A DNA stretch of 64,000 nucleotides from Entonaema liquescens (taxonomy: Eukaryota; Ascomycota; Sordariomycetes; Xylariales; Xylariaceae), in the NCBI GenBank assembly GCA_902805475.1, contig CADCSX010000023.1, positions 496,001 to 560,000 of the forward strand. The letters run 5' to 3'. Shown one piece after another: positions 24,693 to 35,388 of this stretch (position 1 is the stretch's first letter; each line of letters begins with the position of its first letter). The translations under genes and the position numbers were made by a program. Under the pieces are notes generated by a model. It did not search any database, had not been told where the DNA came from, and saw only the letters and a list, made by a program, of their open reading frames with translations.

Positions 24693-27134
24693 ATGGTTCA
24701 ATCTGCAGTTCTGGGCTTCCCCCGTATGGGTGTGAACCGTGACCTGAAGAAGGCAACTGAAGCTTGTAAGTTACTCCGACAGTCTTTCCGGACCTACTGA
24801 ATGATGATCTCTCGGAATTGCGTTGCTAACTATCTCCTAGACTGGGCTGGCAACCTCTCCCAAGCTGACCTTCTCGCCGAGGCCAAGCGTCTTCGTCTTG
24901 CTCACTGGAAGATCCAGAAGGATGCCGGTGTAGACATCATCCCCAGCAATGACTTCGCCCTCTATGACCAAGTTCTTTCCCACATCCAGGACTTCGGTGT
25001 AAGTTACCAGTCACCATTCTTCCCCACCACCCACAGTACATAAAACTAATACGGAACTCCGCAGGCTGTTCCCGAGCGATACTCCAACGCTGGCCTCGAC
25101 CGTGTCGATGAATACTTTGCCATGGGCCGTGGTCACCAGAAGGGTGGTGTCGATGTTCCTAGCTTAGAGATGGTTAAATGGTTTGACTCCAACTACCACT
25201 ACGTCAAGCCTACCCTGCAAGACAACCAGACCTTCAAACTCACTGCCAACCCCAAGGCCGTTGTTGAGTTTGCCGAGGCTAAGGAGGCTGGTATCAACAC
25301 CCGACCTGTGCTGCTCGGTCCCGTGTCCTTCCTTCATCTGGGCAAGGCCGACCGTGGCCAGAGTGTCAACCCCATTGACCTCCTTGAGAAGCTTCTACCT
25401 GTCTACGAAGAGCTCCTCGCCAAGCTGAAGGAAGCTGGTGCCGAGACTGTCCAGATTGATGAGCCTGTCCTTGTCTTCGACCTACCTGAGAAGACCAAGG
25501 CTGCTTTCAAGCCCGCCTACGAGAAGTTCGCCAGTTTGGCTGCCAAGATCCCCAGCTTGGTCTTCACCACCTACTTTGGTGACATCGTCCACAACATTGA
25601 CCTTCTCCCCAAGGACATCTACGCCGTCCACATTGACCTTGTCCGCAACCCTGAGCAACTCGAGACTGTCATTGGTGCCCTGGGACCTAAGACCGCCCTC
25701 TCCGTCGGTGTTGTCGACGGCCGAAATATCTGGAAGACCAACCTGAAGCGTGCAATTGAAATTGCCGAGACTGCCATCCAGAAGCTTGGCAAGGACCGTG
25801 TTATCGTTGCCACCTCCAGCTCTCTCCTCCATACCCCTCACACCCTCGCTAGCGAGAAGAAGCTGGACCCCGAAATCGCCGACTGGTTCTCCTTCGCCTC
25901 TGAGAAGGCTGTTGAGATTGCCGTCATTGCCAAGGCTGTTACCGAGGGACCTGCCTCAGTTCGGGAGGCCCTTGAGGCTAACGCCAAGTCTTTGAACGCC
26001 CGTGCCACCTCAAAGCGAACAAACAACCCTCAAGTCAAGGAGAGACAATCCAAGATTGCCCCCTCGGACTACAACCGAAAGTCTGAGTTCCCGTCCCGAA
26101 TTGCTCAGCAGCAGAAGAAACTCAACCTCCCTCTTTTCCCCACTACAACCATTGGATCTTTCCCCCAGACCAAGGAAATCAGAGTGCAACGAAACAAGTT
26201 CACCAAGGGAGAAATCACGGAAGCTCAATATGACAAGTTCATCGAGCAGGAAATTGACTCCAACGTCAAGATCCAGGATGAGCTCGACCTCGATGTTTAC
26301 GTCCACGGCGAGCCTGAGCGAAACGACATGGTTCAGTACTTCGGTGAGCGTTTGGACGGCTATGCCTTTACCACGCACGCTTGGGTCCAGAGCTACGGTT
26401 CTCGCTGTGTGAGACCTCCTATCATCGTCGGTGACATCTCTCGACCGGCCCCCATGACTGTCAAGGAGTCCAAGTACGCCGTATCTGTCTCTAAGAAGCC
26501 CATGAAAGGCATGTTGACTGGCCCCGTTACTTGCTTGAGATGGTCCTTCCCCCGTGATGATGTTCACCAGTCCGTCCAGGCTGAGCAGCTTGCTCTAGCT
26601 CTCCGCGACGAGGTTGTTGACCTTGAGAAGGCCGGCATTGATGTCATCCAGGTCGATGAGCCCGCTCTTCGTGAGGGTCTACCTCTCCGATCCGGCAAGG
26701 AGCGCCAGGCTTACCTTGACTGGGCTGTCAAGGCTTTCAGGCTCTCCACCGTCGGCGTTGAAGACTCGACTCAAATCCACTCGCACTTCTGCTACTCTGA
26801 GTTCCAGGACTTCTTCCACGCCATTGCCGCCCTCGACGCCGATGTGCTGTCCATCGAGAACAGCAAGTCTGACTCGAAGCTTTTGGGCGTTTTCGTCGAC
26901 GAGGCTTACCCTCGTCACATTGGTCCCGGTGTCTACGACATCCACTCCCCTCGTGTCCCCAGCGAGCAGGAGATCAAGGTCCGTATCGAAGAGATGCTTC
27001 AGTACCTCAAACCTGAGCAGCTCTGGATCAACCCTGATTGTGGTCTTAAGACCCGTCAGTGGAAGGAGACTAAGGAGGCGTTGGTCAACCTGGTCAACGC
27101 AGCCAAGTTCTTCCGTGCTAAGTATGCTAAATAA
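24693..27134 (+). CDS. MET6: cobalamin-independent methionine synthase
   Basis: This enzyme (5-methyltetrahydropteroyltriglutamate-homocysteine S-methyltransferase) makes the last step of methionine synthesis in the cytosol, moving a methyl group from folate to homocysteine without vitamin B12. Exons: 24693-24765, 24841-24998 and 25065-27134, all with GTAAGT donors, giving 766 aa, the usual length for fungal Met6/MetE. The N-terminus MVQSAVLGFPRMG is the family's. The C-terminal catalytic barrel starts near LPLFPTTTIGSFPQT. The zinc ligands are all present: H651 and C653 (IHSHFCY), E675 (SIENSKS) and C736 (NPDCGLKTR). The VDEPALREG loop is also intact. Codon use is strongly biased to C-ending codons, as expected of a highly expressed housekeeping gene. 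A leader intron probably precedes the start. Identification is as sure as eye inspection allows. Confidence 0.97.
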
Positions 27135-30100
27135 TTGTCTCCCGTATGAGGAGACCGGCGTTTCATTTTTACGAAAATTGATGATAATTGCATGATGATG
27201 TGGGGAGTTGCCTGCTAAAAAATTTCCATGGGAGCTGCATAATCGATTTCAACATCGGCGTTTTACGGGACTGGGTTCTCAAGGGGATCTATACCAGAAA
27301 AAGTTCTACAGGAAAGATTGGCGGGAATCGGAAGCATTCAACATTAGGCAGGCATATAAAGGGCGGGAAAGAATTATACCACGTGGTCCATCAACCGGGC
27401 CTGGGGAGTAAGTGGCGTTCTTGCATTTAGTTTGCGATACGCAGAAAGGATCGCGTTTGCGATCGGATGTAGATGTGTGAGCAAGTATCCCAATTCAACT
27501 GGGTGATACTTTTGGGAAGAATTGAGTCTTCCTTAAACAGTACTTCTCTTGGCCCCAACTATATTCAAAGTGAAATGTGAACCTACAAACTCGTATGCGC
27601 ATGCTGATCGGACTTGTAGATCGGACTTGTAGATCGGACCTGTCAACATTACCAAAAGTTTACGATGTAGCATTGAAGGGCCGAGGTACCTTACCTATGT
27701 AGACATGGGCATCGCAAAAAGTGGAGTCCCATTGGCTCATTAACGTTGTTGTGCCATTCGTATGCAGATATCTGTGTAATTACCGACGACTCCCCAAGGA
27801 ATTATTCCTTCGCGTTTTTTTCTCATTTTCTTCTTCCTTTTCCCTCCCTTTTACCCAAGTGGCACTTTGTGATGTAATTACAGCCTCCTCAGTGTTATGA
27901 TAATACTATGATAACTTGATGATTCGTAACCTGGTAGCCTGGTTGCTGAGTTGGTGAAACAGTCAATTTGCCCCTTTTACTTTATGCTGTTCGGCGGTCT
28001 TTTAGTAATAAGAGCAACGAAGAGATCCACTCGAGCGGTTCCTTTTTCCTTTATTTTCCCCGAATTTCCTGATTTCGAGCCAGCCCTATCCTAGTCCCCG
28101 CGCCTATTGCTGAATTCAGCTGTTCATAATTTCACCTTTCTGAATGAGGTAACCTTCGGCAACCTTCGTTAATTGAAGGATGGAGACCCTGCGCTTTCAA
28201 AAGACCCTGTTAGCACGGACCAACCAGAACGCTAAGCGAGTGCTAGATCTCTGGAAGACTGTAATTAAAGAGTGAATTTGGCAGGTCAATGGCTAGTTGA
28301 CGTTGGCCACCACATGGAAAAGAAGGGATCTTAACCGTAGGATTTTAGCAGCGAGTAATCCTACATATTAACACGACAACATCACGAAAACAAGAGATAC
28401 AACATAGAAATGACATGAGCTTGTATTTCTTGAGGAAAAAATAAAAATAAAAGACAAAAGGAAAAACAAGACCACAAAGTTCGTGGAACATTCTACAAGA
28501 GCCTTTACCGCTCTTACATTATTACAAGGACAGGCGTGGCGCCAAGGGCATGTTTGAGATTCTTCTGATGAAGGCGCGCGCGGTCTAGAAAGTCAAAAAC
28601 CGTCGCATAGTCGAATCATCCCTTGATATACCCTGGCCCGAGATTAAATGGGATGAAATGCGATTTCGTGGGGCCGCCTTTTTGTGATGCACCACTGCAC
28701 CAGTGAGCTGGAAACCAAGCTGGAATGCGCCGCGCGTGTCATGACCTGGCCCTCCCTGCATGGAGTCGTCTCCTCGGGCGCAGCGGCAGAGCGGTTCTAA
28801 CAATTCTGACGACATGGTGCCGGTCTTGACTACGAAGCCAAGAACGAGACTCCTTCTTTTCCTTTGTTTCCCTAGGGGAATGCGGGATCTTCTGTAGCAT
28901 CACGTCCCGGTTAGCCACGAGGATCACAACACTTGTTTATGGTTCTGTGCATCGTTTCGCGGAATCGTATTCTGGAATCTATACTATGTACTACTATTAT
29001 TCGCGGCTCTGTGCAGGCCCGTCTTACAACGTGGTCTTACACGGTAGTGCTTTTATGATGATTGTTAACCTTGTTAACCGCATTACACACAAATGTATAC
29101 CGTTACCGTAAAGTGCCGCTAGGAAATATTCCTAGGATAACTGCAGCACATATGTATAAGCCGAATGGTTATAAAAAAAAAAAAAAAAAAAAAAGTATCG
29201 AAAACGTGTTGCGCTAGTGAGAGCGAGTAGTAAAAAAGTAAGGCTTTCTCGTTGTTTGCTGAAAGAGATGAGGAATATTTTATATTATCTGATGGCGCTA
29301 CTACAAGATATCTTGGGTCAACAGCTTACGCTTTTACGGGTGACAGATGACTCGCGCGGCGCTTATATCGCAGATCCTTTAAGCTAATCGAAGATGTGCC
29401 GATCATCAAATAATAATCTTTTTAACATTTTAACATCTTACCTTAAAACCATACGTAGCTTAATCTCGTCTCAACTTTGTCAGCTACGATATCAGATATA
29501 TCAGATGGATGTACCTAAGAACATTCTACAACGTAAAAAATAATTATGCAGAACGCCATTCTACATCATCAATGTTGCACGAGCTGCAAAATGTAATAGC
29601 CCTGCTCGGATGTGCTTTCTGGCTGACTTCTCACTAGCTCCTGAAAGCCTCAGCTAGCGGTGATTCTTCAGCGCTTATTGGTTTCTTTGCCGGTTTCACC
29701 ATATTGTACCTGCGTGTTGACTTACAGGGGTCTCGATAATGGTGCGTGGGGCTCAGGGGCACAAGTGGCACAGGGAGAGACCGAACGTATTTTCCTTCCT
29801 TTATTGTATCCTTCCTCTTTCTACTATGTACCTTTTTTTTTTTTTTTTTTCTTTCTTCACCCTGTCCACTTACCACTTACCACTCACTCAACCCCCAATC
29901 CCCGGTCCAAACGACATTTTACCATATTTTCCCAGATGACACCCCCTGCTCGATCAACCCGACCAGTGTTAGTCTATGGACCAACATCGGATTGTGGATC
30001 CTAGGAGATCCTTCCTAATAGGTCGAACTCATCATCAATAACATAACGAGCTAGGGTGATGCTGGGTATGGCGCATTAATGCTCGGGGGCTTGGTTGAAG

Positions 30101-30582
30101 ACTAGCCGCCAAGGTAAGGGGAGTCGGCCTCGTCGACCCTGTCGAACTTGTCAACATGTAGGACCTGAATGGATCCCCCCCCCCCCTACACAATCCCGTA
30201 TACACTCAGTAGTGTAAAAAGGCTCACCACCCTCCATCATCGTCAAGTGTCTCTCGTTTTCTCCCTTTCTTTCCTCACCATCTGCGTGTTTCTCTCGTTT
30301 CGAGTCTATCTCAAGTCTCTCTTTTCACTTCGACGTCGTCGGTCACCCCCCCTAGTCCCTTTCTGCATCGCCAGCAGCCTTTTAATTTCTGCGCACACGT
30401 TTGTATAATTTTACTGTGTCTGCTTCAGCCTTTCGCGAAATCGACTTTCGCTCATTGATACCCGCATTGCTTATTGCATACGTCCACTCATTCGACAGCA
30501 ACGAAGTATATACTCTGCGAGATCAGACTAGAAAATCTTTTTGTCAAGCATATCTAGACAATCATAAACCGCAAATATCAAG
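27135..30582. other. intergenic, no supported gene
   Basis: The first 300 bases are probably the 3' untranslated region of methionine synthase. The rest has no convincing coding frame; minus-strand frames at 28585-28927 and 29634-29876 are basic and low-complexity. A poly-A run lies at 29174-29194, and poly-T at 29829-29849. The C/T-rich DNA at 30170-30580 is probably the promoter and leader of the following gene. Confidence 0.5.
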
Positions 30583-32333
30583 ATGAAGTCCGCACCTGTT
30601 GCCCTTGGCCTCTTCGCAGGCCTCGCCTCGGCTTCTTACCACCAACCCCGTCACTTCCACTGGCGACGAAATGATACCGCTCCCGCGTATCCTTCAACTA
30701 CTCTTACCGTCGCCATCACCACCGTCCACACTATCACCTCATGCGCTCCTACTGTCACGAACTGCCCGGCTGCTACCGGCAGTGGCAACAGCACTGGCCC
30801 CGCCGTCGTCACCGAGGTTATTGACCTTACCACGACTGTCTGCCCTGTGACTGCCGTTGAGTCTGTCTCCAAGTCTCTGGTCGGTGCCCACAGCAGTGGT
30901 CTCATCTCGGGTACTACCCGCACTGTTACCACTCCTCCCTACCACCTCTACCGGTAACTCCCCTGAGGCTACTCAGCCCAGCAACGGCGCCGGTGTTTCT
31001 GTCTACCCTACAGTCAGCACCGTTGACCAGACTGTCAGCATCACTGTCGGTCCCGAGAGCTCCCGATCTGTTTTGATCACTACCATCAAGTCTACTCTTA
31101 CCGAGCTGGTCACCGTTACCCCGTTCCCTACCCGGAAACGACAGCGGCTCTGATGTTACCAGCGAGGCCACCACCACCACTACCCGTACTTCCACTGGTA
31201 CTCGTACCGTCACTGTTAACCCTGTAGAGACTTCTTCCTTCAGCGCTGAGGAGACCGGCTCTGGTAACAACGGTAACGGAAACGGAAACGGCGAGTGCGT
31301 TGCTACCACTGTCACCGTTACCGAGACCCAGCCCGCCAGCACTGTCTACATCACTGCTCCCGTTGCTGGGCCTACTGATGTCAAGGCCGTCACCTCCGCG
31401 TCCGCCATTGTCTCCGTCTCTACTGAGGAGTCCGCTGCCGCTTACCCTACCAAGACCCCTGAGACTGGCAGCAACGACAACAACGACAACAACAATGAAG
31501 ACAACGGCAGCGACAACAACGGCAACGGCGAGGGTGAAGATGCTGGTGACGACTGCCCCCCTGAGGAGAGCGACTCCGGCGTTGTTACTGCTACTTCCAC
31601 CGCTATCGTCGTCCCCTACCCTACTGGAGGCAACAACGGAACCGCACCTGCCTACCCCACTGGCACTGCTCCTATCTCTAGCGGCACTGCCCCCGTTTCT
31701 TCTAGCTCCGCCAGCAGCACTGCTTCCGCTTCCGCTTCCGTCAGCGAGAGTGCCCCTGGTTACCCCACTGTAGCTGTCCCCAGCTCCAGCAGCATTGCCT
31801 CCACCAGCGAGACCGCTCCCGTTTCTAGCGAGACTGCCTCTGTCCCCGCTTCTTCCAGCCAAACCGTTCCCGGCTACCCCACCGAGGCTGTTCCTACCTC
31901 CAGCGTTGTCGCCTCTACCTCCAGCGAGAGCGCCCCTGTTTCCAGTGAGACTGCCTCTGCTTCGTCCAGCGTAACCGTCCCCGGTTATCCTACTGAGGTT
32001 GTCCCTACGTCCAGCAGCGTTGCCTCTACTAGCGAGACTGCTCCCGCTTCCAGCGAAACTGTCTCTGTCCCTGCCTCTTCCAGCCAAACTGTTCCTGGTT
32101 ACCCCACTGAGGCTGTCCCTACCTCAAGTGTAGTTGCCTCTACCAGTGAAACTGCTCCTGCCTCCAGTGAGACTGCCCCCGGTTACCCTACCGAGGCTGT
32201 CCCCACCAGCAGCGTCGTGGCCTCTACCAGTGAGACCGCTCCCGCTTCTAGCGAGACTGCCCCTGGCTATCCTACCGACGCCGCCCCGGCTTACCCTACC
32301 GGTACTGCCATCCCTACCGTCATCCTCCGGTAA
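30583..32333 (+). CDS. secreted Ser/Thr-rich repeat protein, frame broken twice
   Basis: This looks like a secreted or cell-wall Ser/Thr/Pro-rich protein. ATG 30583 opens a signal peptide (MKSAPVALGLFAGLASAS) followed by a likely KEX2-type dibasic HWRRN. The frame ends early at TAA 30955-30957, but a Thr/Ser-rich reading continues in the next frame (about 30945-31130) and then in the third frame to TAA 32331-32333. Both switches behave like one extra C: CTCCCTACC near 30938 and CTACCCGG near 31130. Without those bases the text runs smoothly as TPPTTSTGNS and PFPTGNDSGS. The middle has an Asn/Asp/Gly-rich acidic patch with a Cys-containing segment, then 28-39-residue repeats. No hydrophobic GPI-anchor tail is visible. 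A 52-nt intron (30925-30976) could explain the first switch but has a weak donor; nothing natural explains the second. Assembly error or a decayed gene are both possible. Confidence 0.6.
31755..32285 (+). repeat. PGYPTEAVPTSS coding repeats, about 5.5 copies
   Basis: Within the Ser/Thr-rich protein, units beginning PGYPTEAVPTSSVVASTSE recur five to six times. The first three are about 37-39 residues, carrying SVPASSSQTV-type inserts; the next two are 28 residues and nearly identical. The last is truncated. They are likely sites of O-mannosylation and of copy-number change by slippage. Confidence 0.8.
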
Positions 32334-33780
32334 ATCGAAACGAGTTCTGCTCTGTAATTACAATACCCCGAACTGTAGCATAACATGACGAGGGACGACT
32401 GCACGACACGTTTTTGAAGCGCCGTTTCAAGGCGCGCAGAAGACTTAGAGCAAGCATTTTCCTATTTTTCGGATCAGTTTTTGAAAGAAAGTGTCTTGGA
32501 TTACGCAGTCTTGGCTGATTCTTGAATCCCGCGTCTCCGGTCTGGTCGCCGGCAACGCGGGAAGAAGGCTGAGTGGTACCTTCCGGCTATCTACTAGGAG
32601 CTCGCCGTGCGCGACAAGACAAGCGCGCGTGCTGAGAGGCCGTACGGCCCCCGCCTTCATTTTATTCTCTTGTGTATGTAGTGTAGTGTGTAGATGAAAC
32701 ATTTTCAATGGAGATATATGGAGATTTAATAATTCATGTTCTTTTGTCTGGATGTGATTAGTTCTTTGGAATATGGCATTGTGATAAAACGTAATATACC
32801 TACAGCCATAAGAACTTAAATGTAGAAGAATGTTTACCTATGTAGGTAAGTGTCTACCAGGTTAATGAATATGACATGTCAATTTAGAGATGATGTAACA
32901 CCTGTCTACTATTTGAGAATTGACATGTCTGTCTCTGTTCTGTCAGTACGTCTTGAAAGAAGGGTCTTAAGACAACGACACATGTTAATCCTTCATACTT
33001 ATAAGTAGAAATAAGCATCCTTTCTCTTAGTCCGGTTGACTACCTAAATCTACTCTATTAGCTAATATATTTTATCCCCATTATCTAACTAAGCATTGCT
33101 AATTCTTCTGATCATCTTGTTCTATAAGATTACCTAACTATGGCTGTGGCCCCAATACTCTCTACCCTTAGACCCCAACCTTATCCTATATTAAATTTGC
33201 CATATTGATGTGTTGTTCACTTATTTTGATACCTACCTTGAAGATACTCTCAAACACACGGAGCAACCGGAGATATTCAACTGGGCAATTTCAGGAGGTG
33301 ATTTCGTTGTCGTGTTGCGGGTTGGGGGGCATGGGGTTGCTTTATTGTTCTGCGATGGAACTTGGAGGCAAGTTATCGTTCCTCGGATTTATTTACAACT
33401 AGCATTTTAATTCTAAGCTCTGTATCTCAATGAAGTCCCGAGCACGCAGATTAATAACGGAGTAAGGGGGCCGTCGTGATCACTACATTAAACCCTGGTC
33501 TTACTACGGGTTGGTTTAACGAAATGGAACTGGTGTCTTTTACTTTCAACGAATACGCAGAAGACATGGTTACGTATAGTTAACTTGAGAATAGAGCAGA
33601 TATTAAGATTCCTATTATGCGTGCTGACTATTATCTATAATATGGTCTAGGACGCCGAGACTGATGCCACAAACCAATATATACAGGTGCCTGCCTAGGT
33701 ATATATATATATATATATAAAGAGAGAGAATCATAGTTATCACACCACCACCACCACCCCAAAACAATCTCATCACCTGT
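32334..33780. other. intergenic, no supported gene
   Basis: The frames here (32445-32708, 33205-33410) are short and of random composition. A (TA)n tract lies near 33700-33718. AT-rich DNA runs from 32700 to 33250. Confidence 0.5.
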
Positions 33781-34698
33781 CTAAGGCCCCCGCCTCCCCG
33801 CCGCCCCTCCCCGCGCCGGATTCCTCGACCTTCCTCCGCCGTCGGGAATCTCATTACCCCCCCTCTGAGAGGGACGAGGGGGCAACACGAACTCCCCGCG
33901 CTCGCACGCCGAGCACACCGACTCGGTGCCGCACCAATCCGCCCGCGACGCGCGGTGCGCGAGAATGCTGTCCCGCGCCGTCGACACGTGCGACAGGTCG
34001 TAGGCCTCCGGCACCGTGCTCACGTTGGCCATGGTCAGCGGCGCCGGGGCCGGGGAGCGGACGCGAACGAATGAGCCCCGCCGAGGGGGAGCTTGGGGTC
34101 TTGGGGAGCGGGCGCGAGTATGCGGTTCCTGACGCGGGGGTCTCGGAGCGGGTTCCGGGTCGCGGACGCGAGTGTACGATTCCCGGCGTGGGGGAGCCTG
34201 GGGCCTTCGTTGTTGGGTTGGGGAGGTTTGTGCGGTGACGAAGGACGTGGTGTCGGAGTGTGGGAATTCGCTTTGGATGGGGGAGGCGTCGTATATAGAG
34301 GCGTCGTAGAGGGGCATTATTGTCTATCGCCGTCGTTGCTAGGCTGAAGTACGACTCGGTTGGGGTTTGGGTGGCTTCGGAGACGCTTTCTTGCGGGGTT
34401 GGCGAGGTGGGTATAGAGGCCCTGAGTAGTGTGCGTAGTCCGTGTAGCCTGTATGGCCTGTGTAGTCTGTATGGTAAGAAGGAGGAGGGTGGAAGGGGGG
34501 GTCAAGGCTGCTTGTAGGCGAGTTGTTCCAGGAAGAGCGTCCGTATGGGCTGGACGCGTGGGGGTAAGAGTGGTACTGCATTGGAGGTGTTGTGGGAGGG
34601 TTTTCCATTCGCATGGTTGCGTTACTATATGTTAAGATGTTGTTTCCGGACCACTGGATCCTGTTTCGGAGGTCTGGCGGGAAAGCGTTGGGATCCAT
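33781..34698 (-). CDS. low-complexity hypothetical protein, frame broken twice
   Basis: Family not recognised. Two open pieces lie in the same frame: 34698-34339, starting MDPNAFPPDLRNRIQWSG, and 34317-33781, starting MPLYDASIYDASPIQSEF; two TAG codons separate them. Between them another frame reads as natural Ser/Thr/Pro-rich protein (PTSPTPQESVSEATQTPTES, then YFSLATTAIDNNAP). A continuous protein of about 300 residues is obtained if one C is missing at the GGG run 34409-34411 and one C is extra at the GGGG run 34311-34314 (plus-strand notation). The N-terminal part has Tyr/Pro/His-rich Y-T-G-H-T-G-Y-T-D-Y repeats. The C-terminal part has Arg/Pro/Ser repeats of the type RPQAPPRRES and a W-C-G-T-E-S-V-C-S-A-C-E-R-G-E-F segment. 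The gene may be broken or the assembly may be wrong; function unknown. Confidence 0.45.
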
Positions 34699-35388
34699 CG
34701 TTGATTATATTATAAGTAAGGGTTTTGGGTAAAGAGGTGCCTACTGACTTGGAAGGAGACGTATGAGAAAAAAGGGAGTACATAGGTATATATATATATA
34801 TACGTTGGGAAATAGATTCAAGTAAAATCAGTAGAGTTGGGACAATATGACGAACAAGGGATTCTAAACGCCTTGAGCCACCCGTTAGTTATACTTTCCC
34901 ATTAGAAATTTCATCTTCATAGTCTATCGTCAAAGCAACTTCCTAACTCAACACCAAGCTGTTTCCATATCGAATAAGTATGAAACCGTCCTTTCAGTGT
35001 AAAGTTGGAGATCATATACCTTGTCGGCTCTATTGAAAGGGATTGTAGCGATATGATGTATATGACAATGCTATTGTTAGCCCCTTTCCTTATGGTTTAT
35101 CAACAAAGAGCTCCAGGGGTCTCGGCTTTCTCGGATACAAAGCATAGTCGAAGTGCCGGAGTAAGTAAGGTTGGCCTAATGCGTCTTGCTACCTAGTCCT
35201 CTGCAACAGAATATGCTTCAACGCCTACCTATTCTAAGGCATAACAGGACCCTGAGATGATACGAAGATCTAAGGTCAGCCGAGATGTACCAAGGGCCTA
35301 ACTTACACATTGGATCTTTTCACATTAAACAACTCATGGACTCTCGTTCTTTGTCAGTGTAAACATTACTACTTAGATACTTCAATAG
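34699..35388. other. intergenic between two minus-strand genes
   Basis: It contains a (TA)n tract at 34790-34802 and no supportable gene. The stretch near 35389 should hold the CENP-Q terminator, but no distinct signal can be assigned. Confidence 0.5.

Noticed and set aside
25482..26945. Long minus-strand and off-frame plus-strand frames inside methionine synthase
   Set aside because: Shadows of a strongly codon-biased gene.
31128..32087. 319-codon minus-strand frame rich in Gly/Ser/Asn
   Set aside because: It is the antisense shadow of the Ser/Thr-rich repeats on the plus strand; such repeats leave the opposite strand open.
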